Notes: a model not told the origin generated them from the letters alone. DNA of 64,000 bases from Epilithonimonas xixisoli (GCF_004365655.1 NZ_SOEO01000001.1:434001-498000), one strand, 5' to 3'. Shown: positions 17,709 through 27,060, counted from the first letter of the stretch. Program-made: numbers and translations.

Positions 17709-18938
17709 TTGAATTTTCCGTTATATTTCTCGAAAAAGATAGCGTTTTCCAAAGATAACAAAAATAATCTCTCCAAAGTGATCGTCCACATCGGCAGGCT
17801 TTCTGTGGCGTTGGGCATCATTGTTTCCTTGATTACGATTTCCACAGGTCTGGGTTCCAAAAGAGCCATAGAAAACAGAATTTCCAATTTCAGTGGTGAT
17901 GTTTCTGTGAAATCGACACGTTCCAACTCGTCGTACAATTCTTCGATTCTGGACACAAAAGGTTTGGATGTAAATGCACTGAAGCAGATTCCGGAAGTTG
18001 CTGGTTTGCAATCCTACGCCTCGGTCAGCGGAATTTTGAGAACAGAAACCAACTTCGCAGGCATCATCCTAAAAGGCGTTGGGAAAGATTTTGATAAAGA
18101 AAGATTCCAGCCGTTTATTGTTTCTGGAAGCATTCCCGATTACAAAGAAGATGGTTATAATAATGAAGTTATTCTCTCCGAAAAAATTGCCAACGATCTT
18201 TCCCTGAAAGCAAACGACAGCATTGTCACCATTTTTTCCAAAGAAGATCAAAAACCGATTTACCGAAAATTTCTCATCAAAGGAATCTACAAAACCGACA
18301 TCAAACTCGTGGACGATCTTTATATGATTGGCGACATCAACCACGTTCGCAAAGTGATGAATATGGGCGAAAATGAAGTTGGCGGATTGGATGTTTTCCT
18401 TAATGATACAGACAAAATAGACAACGCATTTCCTCAGATTGAGCAGTACATCGGTTACCGAAATTATGCAGAAAAAGTAACCGAAAAATATCCGCAGATT
18501 TTGGATTGGATCAATATCTTTAATCAAAATATCACCTTGATCATTGCAATAATGCTGATCGTGGTGGTCATCAACATCATTATGGTTCTCCTGATTTTGA
18601 TTATCGAAAGAACCAATTCCATTGGTGTTTTGAAAACAATGGGTGCCTCCAATGCGCAAATCAGATCCATTTTTATCAATTACACTTTGTTGATTATGGT
18701 TCCAGGATTGTTCGCGGGCAATGCAATTGGATTGGGATTATTGCTCATTCAAAAATATACCTGCTTCATCAAATTGGATCCAGAAAATTACTTCATCAGT
18801 ACAGTTCCGGTAGATCTCAATCCGGTTTACATTATTGCAGTTTCCGTCGGCATCTTTATTGTTTCAGGGATAGCGATGATTTTGCCGAGTTATTTAATCA
18901 GTAGAATATCACCATTGAAAGCGATTAAGTACAGTTAG
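17709..18938 (+). CDS. LolC/LolE-type ABC transporter permease
   Basis: 409 residues if started at the TTG at 17709 (NFPLYFSKKIAFSKDNKNNLSK...), which fits related flavobacterial proteins; an in-frame TTG at 17688 is the alternative. One transmembrane helix (about 33-55, VALGIIVSLITISTGLG), a periplasmic MacB-like domain (about 60-270), then three helices in the FtsX domain (about 275-300, 325-345, 375-400). This layout is that of LolCE, which extracts lipoproteins from the inner membrane. The ATPase partner LolD is not adjacent. No ATG start is visible, which is unusual. Confidence 0.85.
   Translation: MNFPLYFSKKIAFSKDNKNNLSKVIVHIGRLSVALGIIVSLITISTGLGSKRAIENRISNFSGDVSVKSTRSNSSYNSSILDTKGLDVNALKQIPEVAGLQSYASVSGILRTETNFAGIILKGVGKDFDKERFQPFIVSGSIPDYKEDGYNNEVILSEKIANDLSLKANDSIVTIFSKEDQKPIYRKFLIKGIYKTDIKLVDDLYMIGDINHVRKVMNMGENEVGGLDVFLNDTDKIDNAFPQIEQYIGYRNYAEKVTEKYPQILDWINIFNQNITLIIAIMLIVVVINIIMVLLILIIERTNSIGVLKTMGASNAQIRSIFINYTLLIMVPGLFAGNAIGLGLLLIQKYTCFIKLDPENYFISTVPVDLNPVYIIAVSVGIFIVSGIAMILPSYLISRISPLKAIKYS
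17750..17757 (-). promoter_or_regulatory. Promoter of NamZ-family gene (-7 element)
   Basis: TATCTTTG on the minus strand, 45 bases before the ATG at 17704 and inside the permease coding region. A TTG lies 16 bases upstream of it. Confidence 0.5.
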
Positions 18939-19019
18939 AATATAAATAATGATAGTTGATAAATGATTATTGATTAATTATCATTGCAATCAAACAATTA
19001 AAAATAATTAATGTAATTT

Positions 19020-19122
19020 GGGCAACTATTTCCGTCTTCCGCTCCCAATCTTTTTGCCGTCGCTTTTCCAGCCACAAAAAAGGATTTCCGCTCAAGCCGG
19101 GTTGCAGATTCAATATAAAAAC
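19020..19122. repeat. Long imperfect hairpin repeat (family B, copy 1)
   Basis: Contains TTCCGCTCCCAATCTTTTT on the left and AAAAAAGGATTTCCGCTCAA on the right, with TTGCAGATTCAATATAAAAA at the right end. The copy at 48056-48168 shares these blocks. The rest of 18939-19253 is AT-rich with runs of GATAAAT/ATCATT words and no gene. Confidence 0.75.
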
Positions 19123-19253
19123 ATTATTAGTTATTATTTAGAACCAATTACAAATTAAACACAAATAGAAATATCAGATAAACGATAAATAATCATTGAT
19201 TCTTCAATCATCGCAAATCATTTATCAACTATCAATCATCAATTATAAAAATT

Positions 19254-20237
19254 ATGAAATATTACAACAACATCGTAGAAACCATTGGCAACACGCCACT
19301 TGTCAAGATTAACAGAGTTTTGGGAGAAGATTTTCCAGCTTTGGTTTTGGCAAAAGTTGAAACTACGAATCCAGGAAACTCCGTAAAAGACAGAATGGCG
19401 CTCAAAATGATCGAGGACGCCGAGAAAGATGGTCGTCTAAAACCAGGCGGAACAATCATCGAAGGAACTTCCGGAAACACAGGAATGGGGTTGGCTTTGG
19501 TAGCAATTCAAAAAGGTTACAAATGTATTTTCGTAACCAACTCCAAACAATCTAAAGAAAAATGTGATATTCTGCGTGCAGTTGGTGCAGAAGTAATTGT
19601 TTGTCCAACAGACGTGAAGCCGACAGATCCAAGATCTTACTATTCAGTTTCAAAAAGATTGGCGAAAGAAACAGAAAACGGCTGGTATGTGAATCAATAT
19701 GACAATCTTTCCAACAGACAAGCGCACTACGAAAGTACAGCACCAGAAATCTGGGAACAAACCGAAGGAAAACTGACGCACTTTGTGGTTGGAGCTGGAA
19801 CGGGCGGAACGATTACAGGTTGTGGAACATTCTTCAAAGAGAAAAACTCAGACATCAAGGTGATTGGTGTTGATACTTACGGTTCAATCCTAAAGGAGAT
19901 TCACGAAACCGGTGAGATTCATTTGGAAAATGCTTACACGTATATCACAGAAGGCATTGGCGAAGATATTCTTCCTGAAAATTACGATATGAGCGTTATC
20001 GATCATTTCGAAAAAGTGACGGACAAAGACGGTGCAATCTATGCTAGAAAACTGGCAAAAGAAGAAGGGATTTTCTGTGGTTACTCTGCGGGAAGTGCGA
20101 TGGCATCTTTGGTTCAGATGAAAGACCAATTCACGAAAGATGATGTGATTGTAGTTTTACTACACGATCACGGAAGCCGTTATGTAGGGAAAATCTACAA
20201 CGACGATTGGATGAAGGAAATGGGTTGGCTGGACTAA
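19254..20237 (+). CDS. PLP-dependent cysteine synthase / cystathionine beta-synthase-like enzyme
   Basis: 327 residues, fold-type II PLP enzyme. NPGNSVKDR carries the PLP lysine (about residue 46), EGTSGNTGMG is the substrate loop, and GAGTGGTITG (about 180-190) binds the PLP phosphate. The sequence is closer to the catalytic core of cystathionine beta-synthases than to classic CysK, but has no CBS regulatory domain. It therefore makes cysteine from O-acetylserine or cystathionine from serine and homocysteine; sequence alone does not decide. A strong terminator follows. Confidence 0.88.
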   Translation: MKYYNNIVETIGNTPLVKINRVLGEDFPALVLAKVETTNPGNSVKDRMALKMIEDAEKDGRLKPGGTIIEGTSGNTGMGLALVAIQKGYKCIFVTNSKQSKEKCDILRAVGAEVIVCPTDVKPTDPRSYYSVSKRLAKETENGWYVNQYDNLSNRQAHYESTAPEIWEQTEGKLTHFVVGAGTGGTITGCGTFFKEKNSDIKVIGVDTYGSILKEIHETGEIHLENAYTYITEGIGEDILPENYDMSVIDHFEKVTDKDGAIYARKLAKEEGIFCGYSAGSAMASLVQMKDQFTKDDVIVVLLHDHGSRYVGKIYNDDWMKEMGWLD

Positions 20238-20280
20238 CTATAATTGATAAATCATCAATGATAAATGATAAATGATAAAT

Positions 20281-20320
20281 AATAAAACCGTCTTGTTTTG
20301 AAGCAAGACGGTTTTATTTT
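20281..20320 (+). terminator. Strong terminator after the PLP enzyme gene
   Basis: 15-bp stem (20281-20295 with 20304-20318), core CCGTCTTG / CAAGACGG, then TTTT. Confidence 0.88.
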
Positions 20321-20398
20321 ATCAGTAGGAGGATTTAGCTCGCTTTTTTGTTGGATTTAAAAATTGTTTTTTTTAACGAACCTAAACTCTTAATAATA

Positions 20399-20770
20399 TG
20401 AATTCTATTATTAAATGCATTAAATACCACTCCTACGGAGCTGAATTAGGAATTATTAGAACAAAATTTCTACAAACACATTGCCCCTACGGAGCATTTA
20501 AGTATTGCAATTTAAAATAAATATGATGCGAGATTTTCAGGATTTACCAAAATAAAAAAACTCCAAACGATTTTTTTGTGTAAAAATTTGAGAGTCAATT
20601 GATTTATTAATTTTATGAATGAAAGTGCTCCAAGAAAAGTAAAATGTTTGTAGAGGAATATATGATAATCAATTAATGATATTAAATTTTACGAATGAAA
20701 AATGCTCCGTAGGAGCAATATGTTTGTAGAAAAAATGAAGAAATCAAACGGAACTCCGTAGGTGTTCAAC
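20399..20770. repeat. Cluster of CTCCGTAGGAG-type short repeats, no gene
   Basis: At least four degenerate copies of a TCCTACGGAG / CTCCGTAGGA word, near 20432, 20483, 20705 and 20754, some in opposite orientation, with associated TGTTTGTAGA words (20647, 20720). No open frame of coding character is seen between the terminator and the next minus-strand gene. Confidence 0.65.
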
Positions 20771-20826
20771 GTTTTAGGTTAATAATATTTTCAAAAAATA
20801 ACTTCATCAATTTTCAAAAAAATAAA

Positions 20827-21075
20827 TTACAAAATTCCACCACCCAAAATCAATCTGATGAATCCTAAAAATACCGCCGTTGCGCACATTATAATTCCTG
20901 CGGTAGCATTGTTTTTCGGGAGATTGTCGTCTTGTACATAGGCTACGATGCTGATGACCAATCCAACCAATGAGAAAGGAATGTTGATCCAATTAAATGA
21001 TCCTAAACAAGGGATAAATCCCAATAACATCCCAAAGATGGCTAAGATTCCCATTACGAGACTTGCTGTTTTCAT
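20827..21075 (-). CDS. Small membrane protein (CCC-motif/DUF4190-like)
   Basis: 82 residues, almost wholly hydrophobic: helices at about 4-22, 29-47 and 60-80, with a short polar stretch QDDNLPKNNATAG between the second and third. The repeated GxxxG-like pattern resembles small flavobacterial membrane proteins often found next to DUF2752 genes. Its start overlaps the end of the upstream gene by 4 bases, so translation is coupled. Function unknown. Confidence 0.72.
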   Translation of the reverse strand: MKTASLVMGILAIFGMLLGFIPCLGSFNWINIPFSLVGLVISIVAYVQDDNLPKNNATAGIIMCATAVFLGFIRLILGGGIL

Positions 21076-21413
21076 AGTTTTGTGTTTATATATTTTTTAA
21101 TAATTGTTTTTAAACATAAGATGGCGTTGATGAACAATGCTCCAAAAATGAAAAAACTGAATTTGTTTAAAGACCAAGCCTTTTCAAAATTCATATTTTT
21201 AATTTCAATGAAAGCTCGTGTGGATCCGCAGAGGAAACATTCTTTTCCGATTTTCTGATACTCGCAAGTTGGCATTTTTGAGAGAATCAGGTTTTCATCC
21301 ACAAAAAACAGAATCAGTAAAATCAAAATAGACAAAACACCTGAGATTTGCCAAACAATTTTGATGGCGTTTTTGAGCTCTTGGTTTTTGTGATTTTTTT
21401 GGGTGAGGTTCAT
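21072..21413 (-). CDS. DUF2752 family membrane protein
   Basis: 113 residues from the ATG at 21413 (a TTG one codon earlier is possible). Two hydrophobic helices (about 23-42 and 82-103) flank a Cys-rich loop, CEYQKIGKECFLCGSTRA, then AWSLNKFSFFIFG. The C-x-x-C-G-x-T-R-A and N-K/P pattern is the DUF2752 signature. Middle gene of a three-gene minus-strand unit. Function unknown; the Cys pair may bind metal or form a disulfide. Confidence 0.78.
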   Translation of the reverse strand: MNLTQKNHKNQELKNAIKIVWQISGVLSILILLILFFVDENLILSKMPTCEYQKIGKECFLCGSTRAFIEIKNMNFEKAWSLNKFSFFIFGALFINAILCLKTIIKKYINTKL

Positions 21414-21422
21414 CAACTGAGT

Positions 21423-22142
21423 TTATGTGATCTCCAATTTTAACTTACATTCTTCAGCGTCTAAAATATCATTTCCAATCACCAATTTCTTTTTATCCAA
21501 TTCGATAATTAAACCATAATCATCAAAGTGTTTGAAAGCTTTAATTTTATCAACAGCAAATTTTCCCGAGACTTCATAATTCAGTTGACTATTGAAATTT
21601 GATTTGAGTAAACTAAGTTGAAATCGATGATTATCTTGTGAAAAGGAATAAATCATTTTTTTATCAGAGGAAACATAGGGTTTGGTCTCAAAGAAATAAA
21701 ATTTTTTGTCTTTAGAATTAAAAACATAATAACCGCTATATTCAAAAGCTTTTACTTTGAAAAAATACCAGTCATTTGATTTATTTACTAAGTCAAAACT
21801 TCCTTTCATATAGGCTACTTGTTTGTCTTGATTTTCAAAGTTTACAAAATCTCTGCATATTGTAAAAGGGAAATTAGAAGGGTTTTTTGAATTGATGTTG
21901 ATGCATTTATCATTAATTATTTCTGGGAATAATTTTATGAAGTCAGCTTGAATTTTGGTATTTTCAACTTCAACAAGTTCATCAATTTCAATAAAAGTTT
22001 TATTCTTGTCAATAACAATATTATCATTTGTTTTGATTCTAAAAATACCTTGCGAATCTACTGTCTGACTAATATTTGTACATTTTTGAGCTTTTGAAAT
22101 ATTGATTATTAAAATTAAAATAAGCAATAATTTTTTTTTCAT
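21423..22142 (-). CDS. Secreted hypothetical protein
   Basis: 239 residues with signal peptide MKKKLLLILILIINISKA. The mature part is Lys/Asp/Asn-rich with repeated short strands (KDKKFYFFETKPYVSSDKKM, LDKKKLVIGND) and no motif I recognise. First gene of the unit with the two small membrane proteins (gap 9 bp), so it may work with them at the envelope. Confidence 0.75.
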   Translation of the reverse strand: MKKKLLLILILIINISKAQKCTNISQTVDSQGIFRIKTNDNIVIDKNKTFIEIDELVEVENTKIQADFIKLFPEIINDKCININSKNPSNFPFTICRDFVNFENQDKQVAYMKGSFDLVNKSNDWYFFKVKAFEYSGYYVFNSKDKKFYFFETKPYVSSDKKMIYSFSQDNHRFQLSLLKSNFNSQLNYEVSGKFAVDKIKAFKHFDDYGLIIELDKKKLVIGNDILDAEECKLKLEIT

Positions 22143-22168
22143 AATAAGGATTTTGATTTGATATTCAA

Positions 22169-23011
22169 CTACCCAAAAACCTCAAAATCAACCCCATCAA
22201 AACTTGCAAAAACCATCGTAGGATAAGAATCCTGATGGAACATATTTCCCTCAGAATCAATTCCAATCGCGCCAGCAAAACCATCAATTTCTTTCAATTC
22301 TACAAAGGTTCTGTCAAAGGCATTTTCGATCGTAAGTCCGTCTGTAACTCTCGTCACGATTTTTGCTGAAGTCGCATTGCTCACAATATCTTCTCCAACA
22401 CCAGTACAACTTACCGCACAGAATTGGTTCGCATAGTTTCCTGCAACCGTCGCAGAATCCGAGATTCTTCCAGGTATTTCAAAACCTTTTCCTCCCGTGG
22501 AAGTCGCAACTGCCAATTTTCCATTTTTGTCAATCGCAACAGCGCCAACAGTTCCTTTTCCGCCAGTTTTTAGTTTCTCTTCGTATTCCTTTCTTCGTTG
22601 TAGAATTTCAGGTGAAAAATCTTCGAAGCCGTGTTTTGTTGCATATTGTTTTGCGCCATTTCCGCCCAGAACGCGATCGTCTTCTTTCATCAATTCCTTC
22701 GCGACGAAAATCGGATTTTTCACATTTTGGATATTAATCACGCCACTCATTTTCTGCGTTTTGCCATCCATAATCGCCGCGCTCATTCGGATAATTCCAT
22801 CACTTTGGATTTGCGAACCAATCCCTGCATTGTAAAGTTCATCATCTTCCAAAAGCGAAACCGCGTAAGCAACCGTATCAAAAGCCGAATTATTTTGAAG
22901 AAAATCGTAGGACTTTTTTGCAATGGCTTTCAGTGAGTTTTGTTTGGCAACTTTCACTTCGTTGCTTTGGTTGCTTTCTGAGAAGAAACCGCCGTGGATG
23001 ATTATTTTCAT
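22169..23011 (-). CDS. Isoaspartyl peptidase / plant-type L-asparaginase
   Basis: 280 residues, Ntn-hydrolase that cleaves itself before Thr154 (GGKG|TVGAVAI), which becomes the nucleophile. IIIHGG at the start, NAGIGSQIQSDG (about 61-72) and the later GD/GxG residues match the family. Homologues are usually 300-330 residues, so this is a short form. It lies 100 bp downstream of cyanophycinase on the same strand. Since cyanophycinase releases beta-Asp-Arg dipeptides, an isoaspartyl dipeptidase here completes degradation to Asp and Arg. Confidence 0.92.
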   Translation of the reverse strand: MKIIIHGGFFSESNQSNEVKVAKQNSLKAIAKKSYDFLQNNSAFDTVAYAVSLLEDDELYNAGIGSQIQSDGIIRMSAAIMDGKTQKMSGVINIQNVKNPIFVAKELMKEDDRVLGGNGAKQYATKHGFEDFSPEILQRRKEYEEKLKTGGKGTVGAVAIDKNGKLAVATSTGGKGFEIPGRISDSATVAGNYANQFCAVSCTGVGEDIVSNATSAKIVTRVTDGLTIENAFDRTFVELKEIDGFAGAIGIDSEGNMFHQDSYPTMVFASFDGVDFEVFG

Positions 23012-23035
23012 TGTTATGGAAATTTATTTTTTATG

Positions 23036-23113
23036 TCTTCGAGAACCTTAGGCTGACAATCTTAAATTATGAACTGTAATTACGATTTGTCACACTGAGC
23101 GGATTCGAAGTGT
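23036..23113. repeat. Dispersed palindromic repeat (family C, copy 1)
   Basis: Left block CTTCGAGAACCTTAGGCTGA and right block CACACTGAGCGGATTCGAAG are near inverted complements. A related copy is at 38555-38630. Confidence 0.6.
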
Positions 23114-23114
23114 T

Positions 23115-24023
23115 TTAGTCGCTAGTATAATTACTCGGAACTACCTGTGGAATTGGGTTGTACTGAGAATTGACAATATTCATTTCTCTTGATTTCAAAT
23201 CAAAAGTATCATTCATAGAAAGTACGTCCACAACCAAATTTTTAATAGAAATAGGTTGTCCAAGATCAACATTAGTCAAATTTGTATCTTTGATTTGAAG
23301 TCCATCCACGATGATGACAAGCCCGGAACCAATTGCCGTCATTGTATCATTTTCGATGAACAATCCTGTATCTTCACCCAGCCCAATTCCCAAAGTTCTC
23401 GGATTGCTTACAACCGCTTGGAACAACCTTCCGATTCGCCCGCGTTGCACAAAATGCGTATCGATAACCACATTTTCTATAAATCCAAGACCTTGTGTTG
23501 TTTTTATTTCGCCTTTCAATAGCGCTTCAGAGCTTGAGCCTTGGTAAATCATATTTTCAGAAGCAGCAGCAGCTCCGGCAGAAGTTCCGGCGTAGATGAA
23601 GTCTTCGGTTTGATATTTGGTCAAGATGGCGTCGTGGAATCTGGTTCCGCCAAGAATCGAGGTTAGACGAAGTTGGTCGCCACCAGTAAACATTACGACA
23701 TCAGCTGCATTGGCTCTTGCCACAATCGCATCGCTATTCGCTTGTTCACGATTTTGAATATCAAGGATATTACAATTTTTAATTCCAAGATACTCGAAAG
23801 CCTTTTTATATTCTGGTCCAACAATGTCAGGAATCTGAGAAGCAGTCGTAATGACTTCGATGGTAGAATCTTCTTTTGATTTAGATTCATCGATGATTTT
23901 TCTGAGGATGCCTCGTTCAAAAAAGTTGAGGTTTTTTTCGACGTTTTGGTCAAAACTGGTCTCTGTAAAACTACCTTTGTTTACAGCGCCTCCAATGATG
24001 ACTAGTTTTCCTTTTGATTTCAT
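23115..24023 (-). CDS. cphB: Cyanophycinase
   Basis: 302 residues from the ATG at 24023. Peptidase family S51: FTGGDQLRL and YAGTSAGAAAAS, the latter with the catalytic Ser at residue 148 of this start, and DTHFVQRGRIGRL with the His. The enzyme cuts cyanophycin to beta-Asp-Arg. No signal peptide, so it acts on the intracellular polymer. It is divergent from cphA (357 bp away) and followed by the isoaspartyl peptidase gene. Confidence 0.94.
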   Translation of the reverse strand: MKSKGKLVIIGGAVNKGSFTETSFDQNVEKNLNFFERGILRKIIDESKSKEDSTIEVITTASQIPDIVGPEYKKAFEYLGIKNCNILDIQNREQANSDAIVARANAADVVMFTGGDQLRLTSILGGTRFHDAILTKYQTEDFIYAGTSAGAAAASENMIYQGSSSEALLKGEIKTTQGLGFIENVVIDTHFVQRGRIGRLFQAVVSNPRTLGIGLGEDTGLFIENDTMTAIGSGLVIIVDGLQIKDTNLTNVDLGQPISIKNLVVDVLSMNDTFDLKSREMNIVNSQYNPIPQVVPSNYTSD

Positions 24024-24239
24024 AGTTAACAAAAATAATAAATCATAATAGAATATACCTCATAATAAAGACGTAAAAATTAGAAAGCTTAATTTAAACT
24101 TTTCATTTTTAATGAGTTAATTGATGTAAAAGCAGGTTTTAAATTAAAGAATTCTTAATAATTTTGAATAAATGATAAAGAATTTGTTTTATAGTAAAAT
24201 AATTATTTATGATTTTTCTTTAATTAAATGCTTTTCTAT

Positions 24240-24247
24240 TATCTTTG
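24240..24247 (+). promoter_or_regulatory. Candidate cphA promoter in the cphB-cphA gap
   Basis: TATCTTTG fits TAnnTTTG, giving a leader of about 130 bases. The leader contains GGGAATCTTCCC (24296-24307), an inverted repeat that could be an operator. The rest of 24024-24380 is AT-rich with nothing else recognised. Confidence 0.4.
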
Positions 24248-24380
24248 ATAAACTAGAATTTTAAAAGAAATTAAAACATTGTTTTGAAGAGATAGGGGAA
24301 TCTTCCCGTATTTTATTTTTAAACTATTGAATTTTAGTTTAATATCTAGAATCTGAAATATCTAACATCTACTTTTTTAT

Positions 24381-27011
24381 ATGAAAATCGAAAAAATACA
24401 AGTTCTGAGAGGTCCGAATATCTGGAGCATTACAAGGAAAAAATTAATTCAGATGCGTTTGGATCTGGAAGAAACAGAACACTTTCCAACTAATAAGATC
24501 GATGGATTCCGAGAAAGAATAGAAAAACTTTTACCATCGTTGATTTCCCACAGATGCTCGGAAGGTTGCGAAGGCGGATTCTTCAAAAGGGTAGAAATGG
24601 GAACCTGGATGGGACACGTGATAGAACATATTGCGTTGGAAATCCAAACATTAGCAGGAATGGATGTTGGCTTTGGAAGAACCAGGGAAACCAAAACGCC
24701 TGGTGTTTACAATGTGGTTTTCAATTATATAGAAGAGAGAGCGGGAATCTACGCCGCAGAAGAATCCGTAAAAATTGCAGAATGCCTGATCGACGGTTCT
24801 GAATATGATATTAATGACTGTATTCAAAATTTAAAAGAAATCCGTGAGCGAGAGAGACTAGGTCCTTCCACGGGCAGTATCGTGGAAGAAGCTGCTTCCC
24901 GAAGAATTCCCTGGATCCGATTGGGGAAAAACTCTTTGGTTCAATTGGGTTATGGGATCAATCAACAGAGATTTCAGGCAACCATTACCGGGAATACCAG
25001 TAGTATTGCGGTAGATATCGCGTGCAACAAAGAACTTACGAAAAAAATGTTGGAAGATGCTGCCATTCCTGTCCCTTCCGGAGATTTGGTGGTGGATGAA
25101 GATGGTTTGCAATCTGTCATTAGAAAAATAGGTTATCCCTTGGTTTTGAAGCCTTTGGATGGGAATCACGGCAAGGGCGCTTCCATTAATGTTAAAGATT
25201 ACGAAACAGCTTTGATAGGATTGGAATATGCTCAGAAATATTCCCGAAAAGTGATCGTAGAAAAATATATTACAGGTTTTGATTTCCGTGTTTTGGTCAT
25301 CAATCACAGAATGGTTGCGGCGGCAAGAAGAGTTCCGGCACACGTGGTTGGAGACGGTGAACTGAATCTTCAACAACTGATAGACAAAGAAAATCTAGAT
25401 CCAAGAAGAGGCTACGGACACGAAAACGTCTTGACCGAAATTGATGTGGACAAAGACACCAACGAACTTCTTGACAAACTGAATTACACGCTGGAAACCA
25501 TTCCTCAAAAAGGAGAAATAGTTTACTTAAAATCCACAGCAAATCTCTCCACAGGCGGAACTTCCATAGATGTGACGGATATGATACATCCGGAAAATGT
25601 ACAGATGGCAGAGAGGATTTCCCGAATCATCGGATTGGATGTTTGCGGCATCGATATTATGGCGGAAAACCTGACCCAACCTTTGAAAGAGAGTGGAGGC
25701 GCAATCCTGGAAGTAAATGCTGCACCGGGATTCAGAATGCATCTGGCACCAAGTGAAGGTTTGCCAAGAAACGTTGCGGCGCCAGTTGTAGATATGCTGT
25801 ATCCGCCAGGTAAAGAATTCAGAATTCCGATTATTGCTTTGACGGGAACCAACGGAAAAACGACGACCACAAGATTGCTCGCACATATCGTTAAAAATAA
25901 TGGAAAAAGAGTAGGATTTACAACGTCTGACGGAATATATATCCAAAATACATTGCTCCAAAAAGGAGATACGACAGGACCAATGTCGGCAGAATTTATC
26001 CTCAAAGATCCAACGGTGGAATTTGCGGTTTTGGAAACGGCGAGAGGTGGAATTTTGCGTTCTGGTCTTGGTTTCGGAACTTGTGATATCGGTGTTTTGA
26101 CGAATATTAAAGAAGATCATTTAGGTATTAGTGATATTCACAATCTTAAGGATTTGACGCGTGTGAAACGTGTGGTTCTCGACAGTGTGAAAAAAGACGG
26201 CTGGTGCATCTTGAATGCAGACGACGAATATTCTATGCGACTGGCGGACGATTTGCGCTCAAAGGTAGCCTTGTTCAGTCTGGATGAGAATAATCCGCAC
26301 ATCAAAAAATTTGCGAAAGAAGGCAGAATTACCTGCGTTTATGAAGAAGGTTTTGTAACCATCAAAAAAGGAGAATGGAAAATCCGAATCGAAAGGGTGA
26401 AAAATATCCCGATTACGATGGAAGGAAAAGCGAAGTTTATGATTGCTAATGTTTTAGCAGCGTCATTGGCCGCTTATGTTTACGGCTTTGAAATTCCAAA
26501 TATCGCTTTGGCATTGAATACTTTCATCCCAAGTGCGCAACTCACGCCAGGACGACTGAATATTTTTAAATTCAAAAACTTCAAAGTGATGATTGATTTT
26601 GCACACAACCCGGCAAGTTATGAAGCGATTGAAGATTATTTGAAAAACGTAGAATCCAACAAGAAAATAGGAATTATCTCCGGCGTTGGCGACAGACGAG
26701 ACGGCGACATCCGTGAGTGTGGAATGATTGCGGCGAGAATGTTTGATCACATCATCATCAGAAACGAAAAACATCTGAGAGGTAGAGCCGAGGACGAAAT
26801 CAACGGACTTATCATAGAAGGCATTCAAAGTGTGGACAAAGCGGTAAGCTACGAATGCATCCCGAAAGAAATCGATGCGTTGAAACATGCGATGAGTCTG
26901 GCGGAAGAAGGAACTTTCATCACAGCACTCAGCGACGTTATCAACAACGCGATAGAATTGGTTCAGGAATATCAGGCAAGGGAAATTCAGGACGAAGGGA
27001 ATGTGTACTAA
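24381..27011 (+). CDS. cphA: Cyanophycin synthetase
   Basis: 876 residues, the full CphA length. It polymerises Asp and Arg into multi-L-arginyl-poly-L-aspartate using ATP. Domains: N-terminal domain (1-160, with the LRGPNIWS start), ATP-grasp domain (about 160-480, with KPLDGNHGKGA and EVNAAPGFRMH), and a Mur-ligase-like domain (about 485-876) with the P-loop ALTGTNGKTTTTRL near residue 490 and DFAHNPASYEA. The two active sites add Asp and Arg in turn. Terminator directly after. Confidence 0.96.
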   Translation: MKIEKIQVLRGPNIWSITRKKLIQMRLDLEETEHFPTNKIDGFRERIEKLLPSLISHRCSEGCEGGFFKRVEMGTWMGHVIEHIALEIQTLAGMDVGFGRTRETKTPGVYNVVFNYIEERAGIYAAEESVKIAECLIDGSEYDINDCIQNLKEIRERERLGPSTGSIVEEAASRRIPWIRLGKNSLVQLGYGINQQRFQATITGNTSSIAVDIACNKELTKKMLEDAAIPVPSGDLVVDEDGLQSVIRKIGYPLVLKPLDGNHGKGASINVKDYETALIGLEYAQKYSRKVIVEKYITGFDFRVLVINHRMVAAARRVPAHVVGDGELNLQQLIDKENLDPRRGYGHENVLTEIDVDKDTNELLDKLNYTLETIPQKGEIVYLKSTANLSTGGTSIDVTDMIHPENVQMAERISRIIGLDVCGIDIMAENLTQPLKESGGAILEVNAAPGFRMHLAPSEGLPRNVAAPVVDMLYPPGKEFRIPIIALTGTNGKTTTTRLLAHIVKNNGKRVGFTTSDGIYIQNTLLQKGDTTGPMSAEFILKDPTVEFAVLETARGGILRSGLGFGTCDIGVLTNIKEDHLGISDIHNLKDLTRVKRVVLDSVKKDGWCILNADDEYSMRLADDLRSKVALFSLDENNPHIKKFAKEGRITCVYEEGFVTIKKGEWKIRIERVKNIPITMEGKAKFMIANVLAASLAAYVYGFEIPNIALALNTFIPSAQLTPGRLNIFKFKNFKVMIDFAHNPASYEAIEDYLKNVESNKKIGIISGVGDRRDGDIRECGMIAARMFDHIIIRNEKHLRGRAEDEINGLIIEGIQSVDKAVSYECIPKEIDALKHAMSLAEEGTFITALSDVINNAIELVQEYQAREIQDEGNVY

Positions 27012-27030
27012 TCTTGAAATTTGAAATAAT

Positions 27031-27060
27031 AAAACCGCTCATTTAATGGGCGGTTTTTTG
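27031..27060 (+). terminator. cphA terminator
   Basis: Stem AACCGCTC (27033-27040) / GGGCGGTT (27048-27055) with one G-T pair, then T-run. Confidence 0.8.

Noticed and set aside
17705-17956. 84-codon upstream extension of the NamZ-family gene
   Set aside because: Antisense to the permease gene and lacks a signal peptide; the ATG at 17704 gives one.
18069-18659. 196-codon frame opposite the LolC/E-type permease, and similar frames opposite cphA (25523-26120) and argF' (45242-45712)
   Set aside because: Antisense shadows; no start context, domain or promoter, and their composition (His, Phe, Asn-rich) is typical of reversed coding strands.
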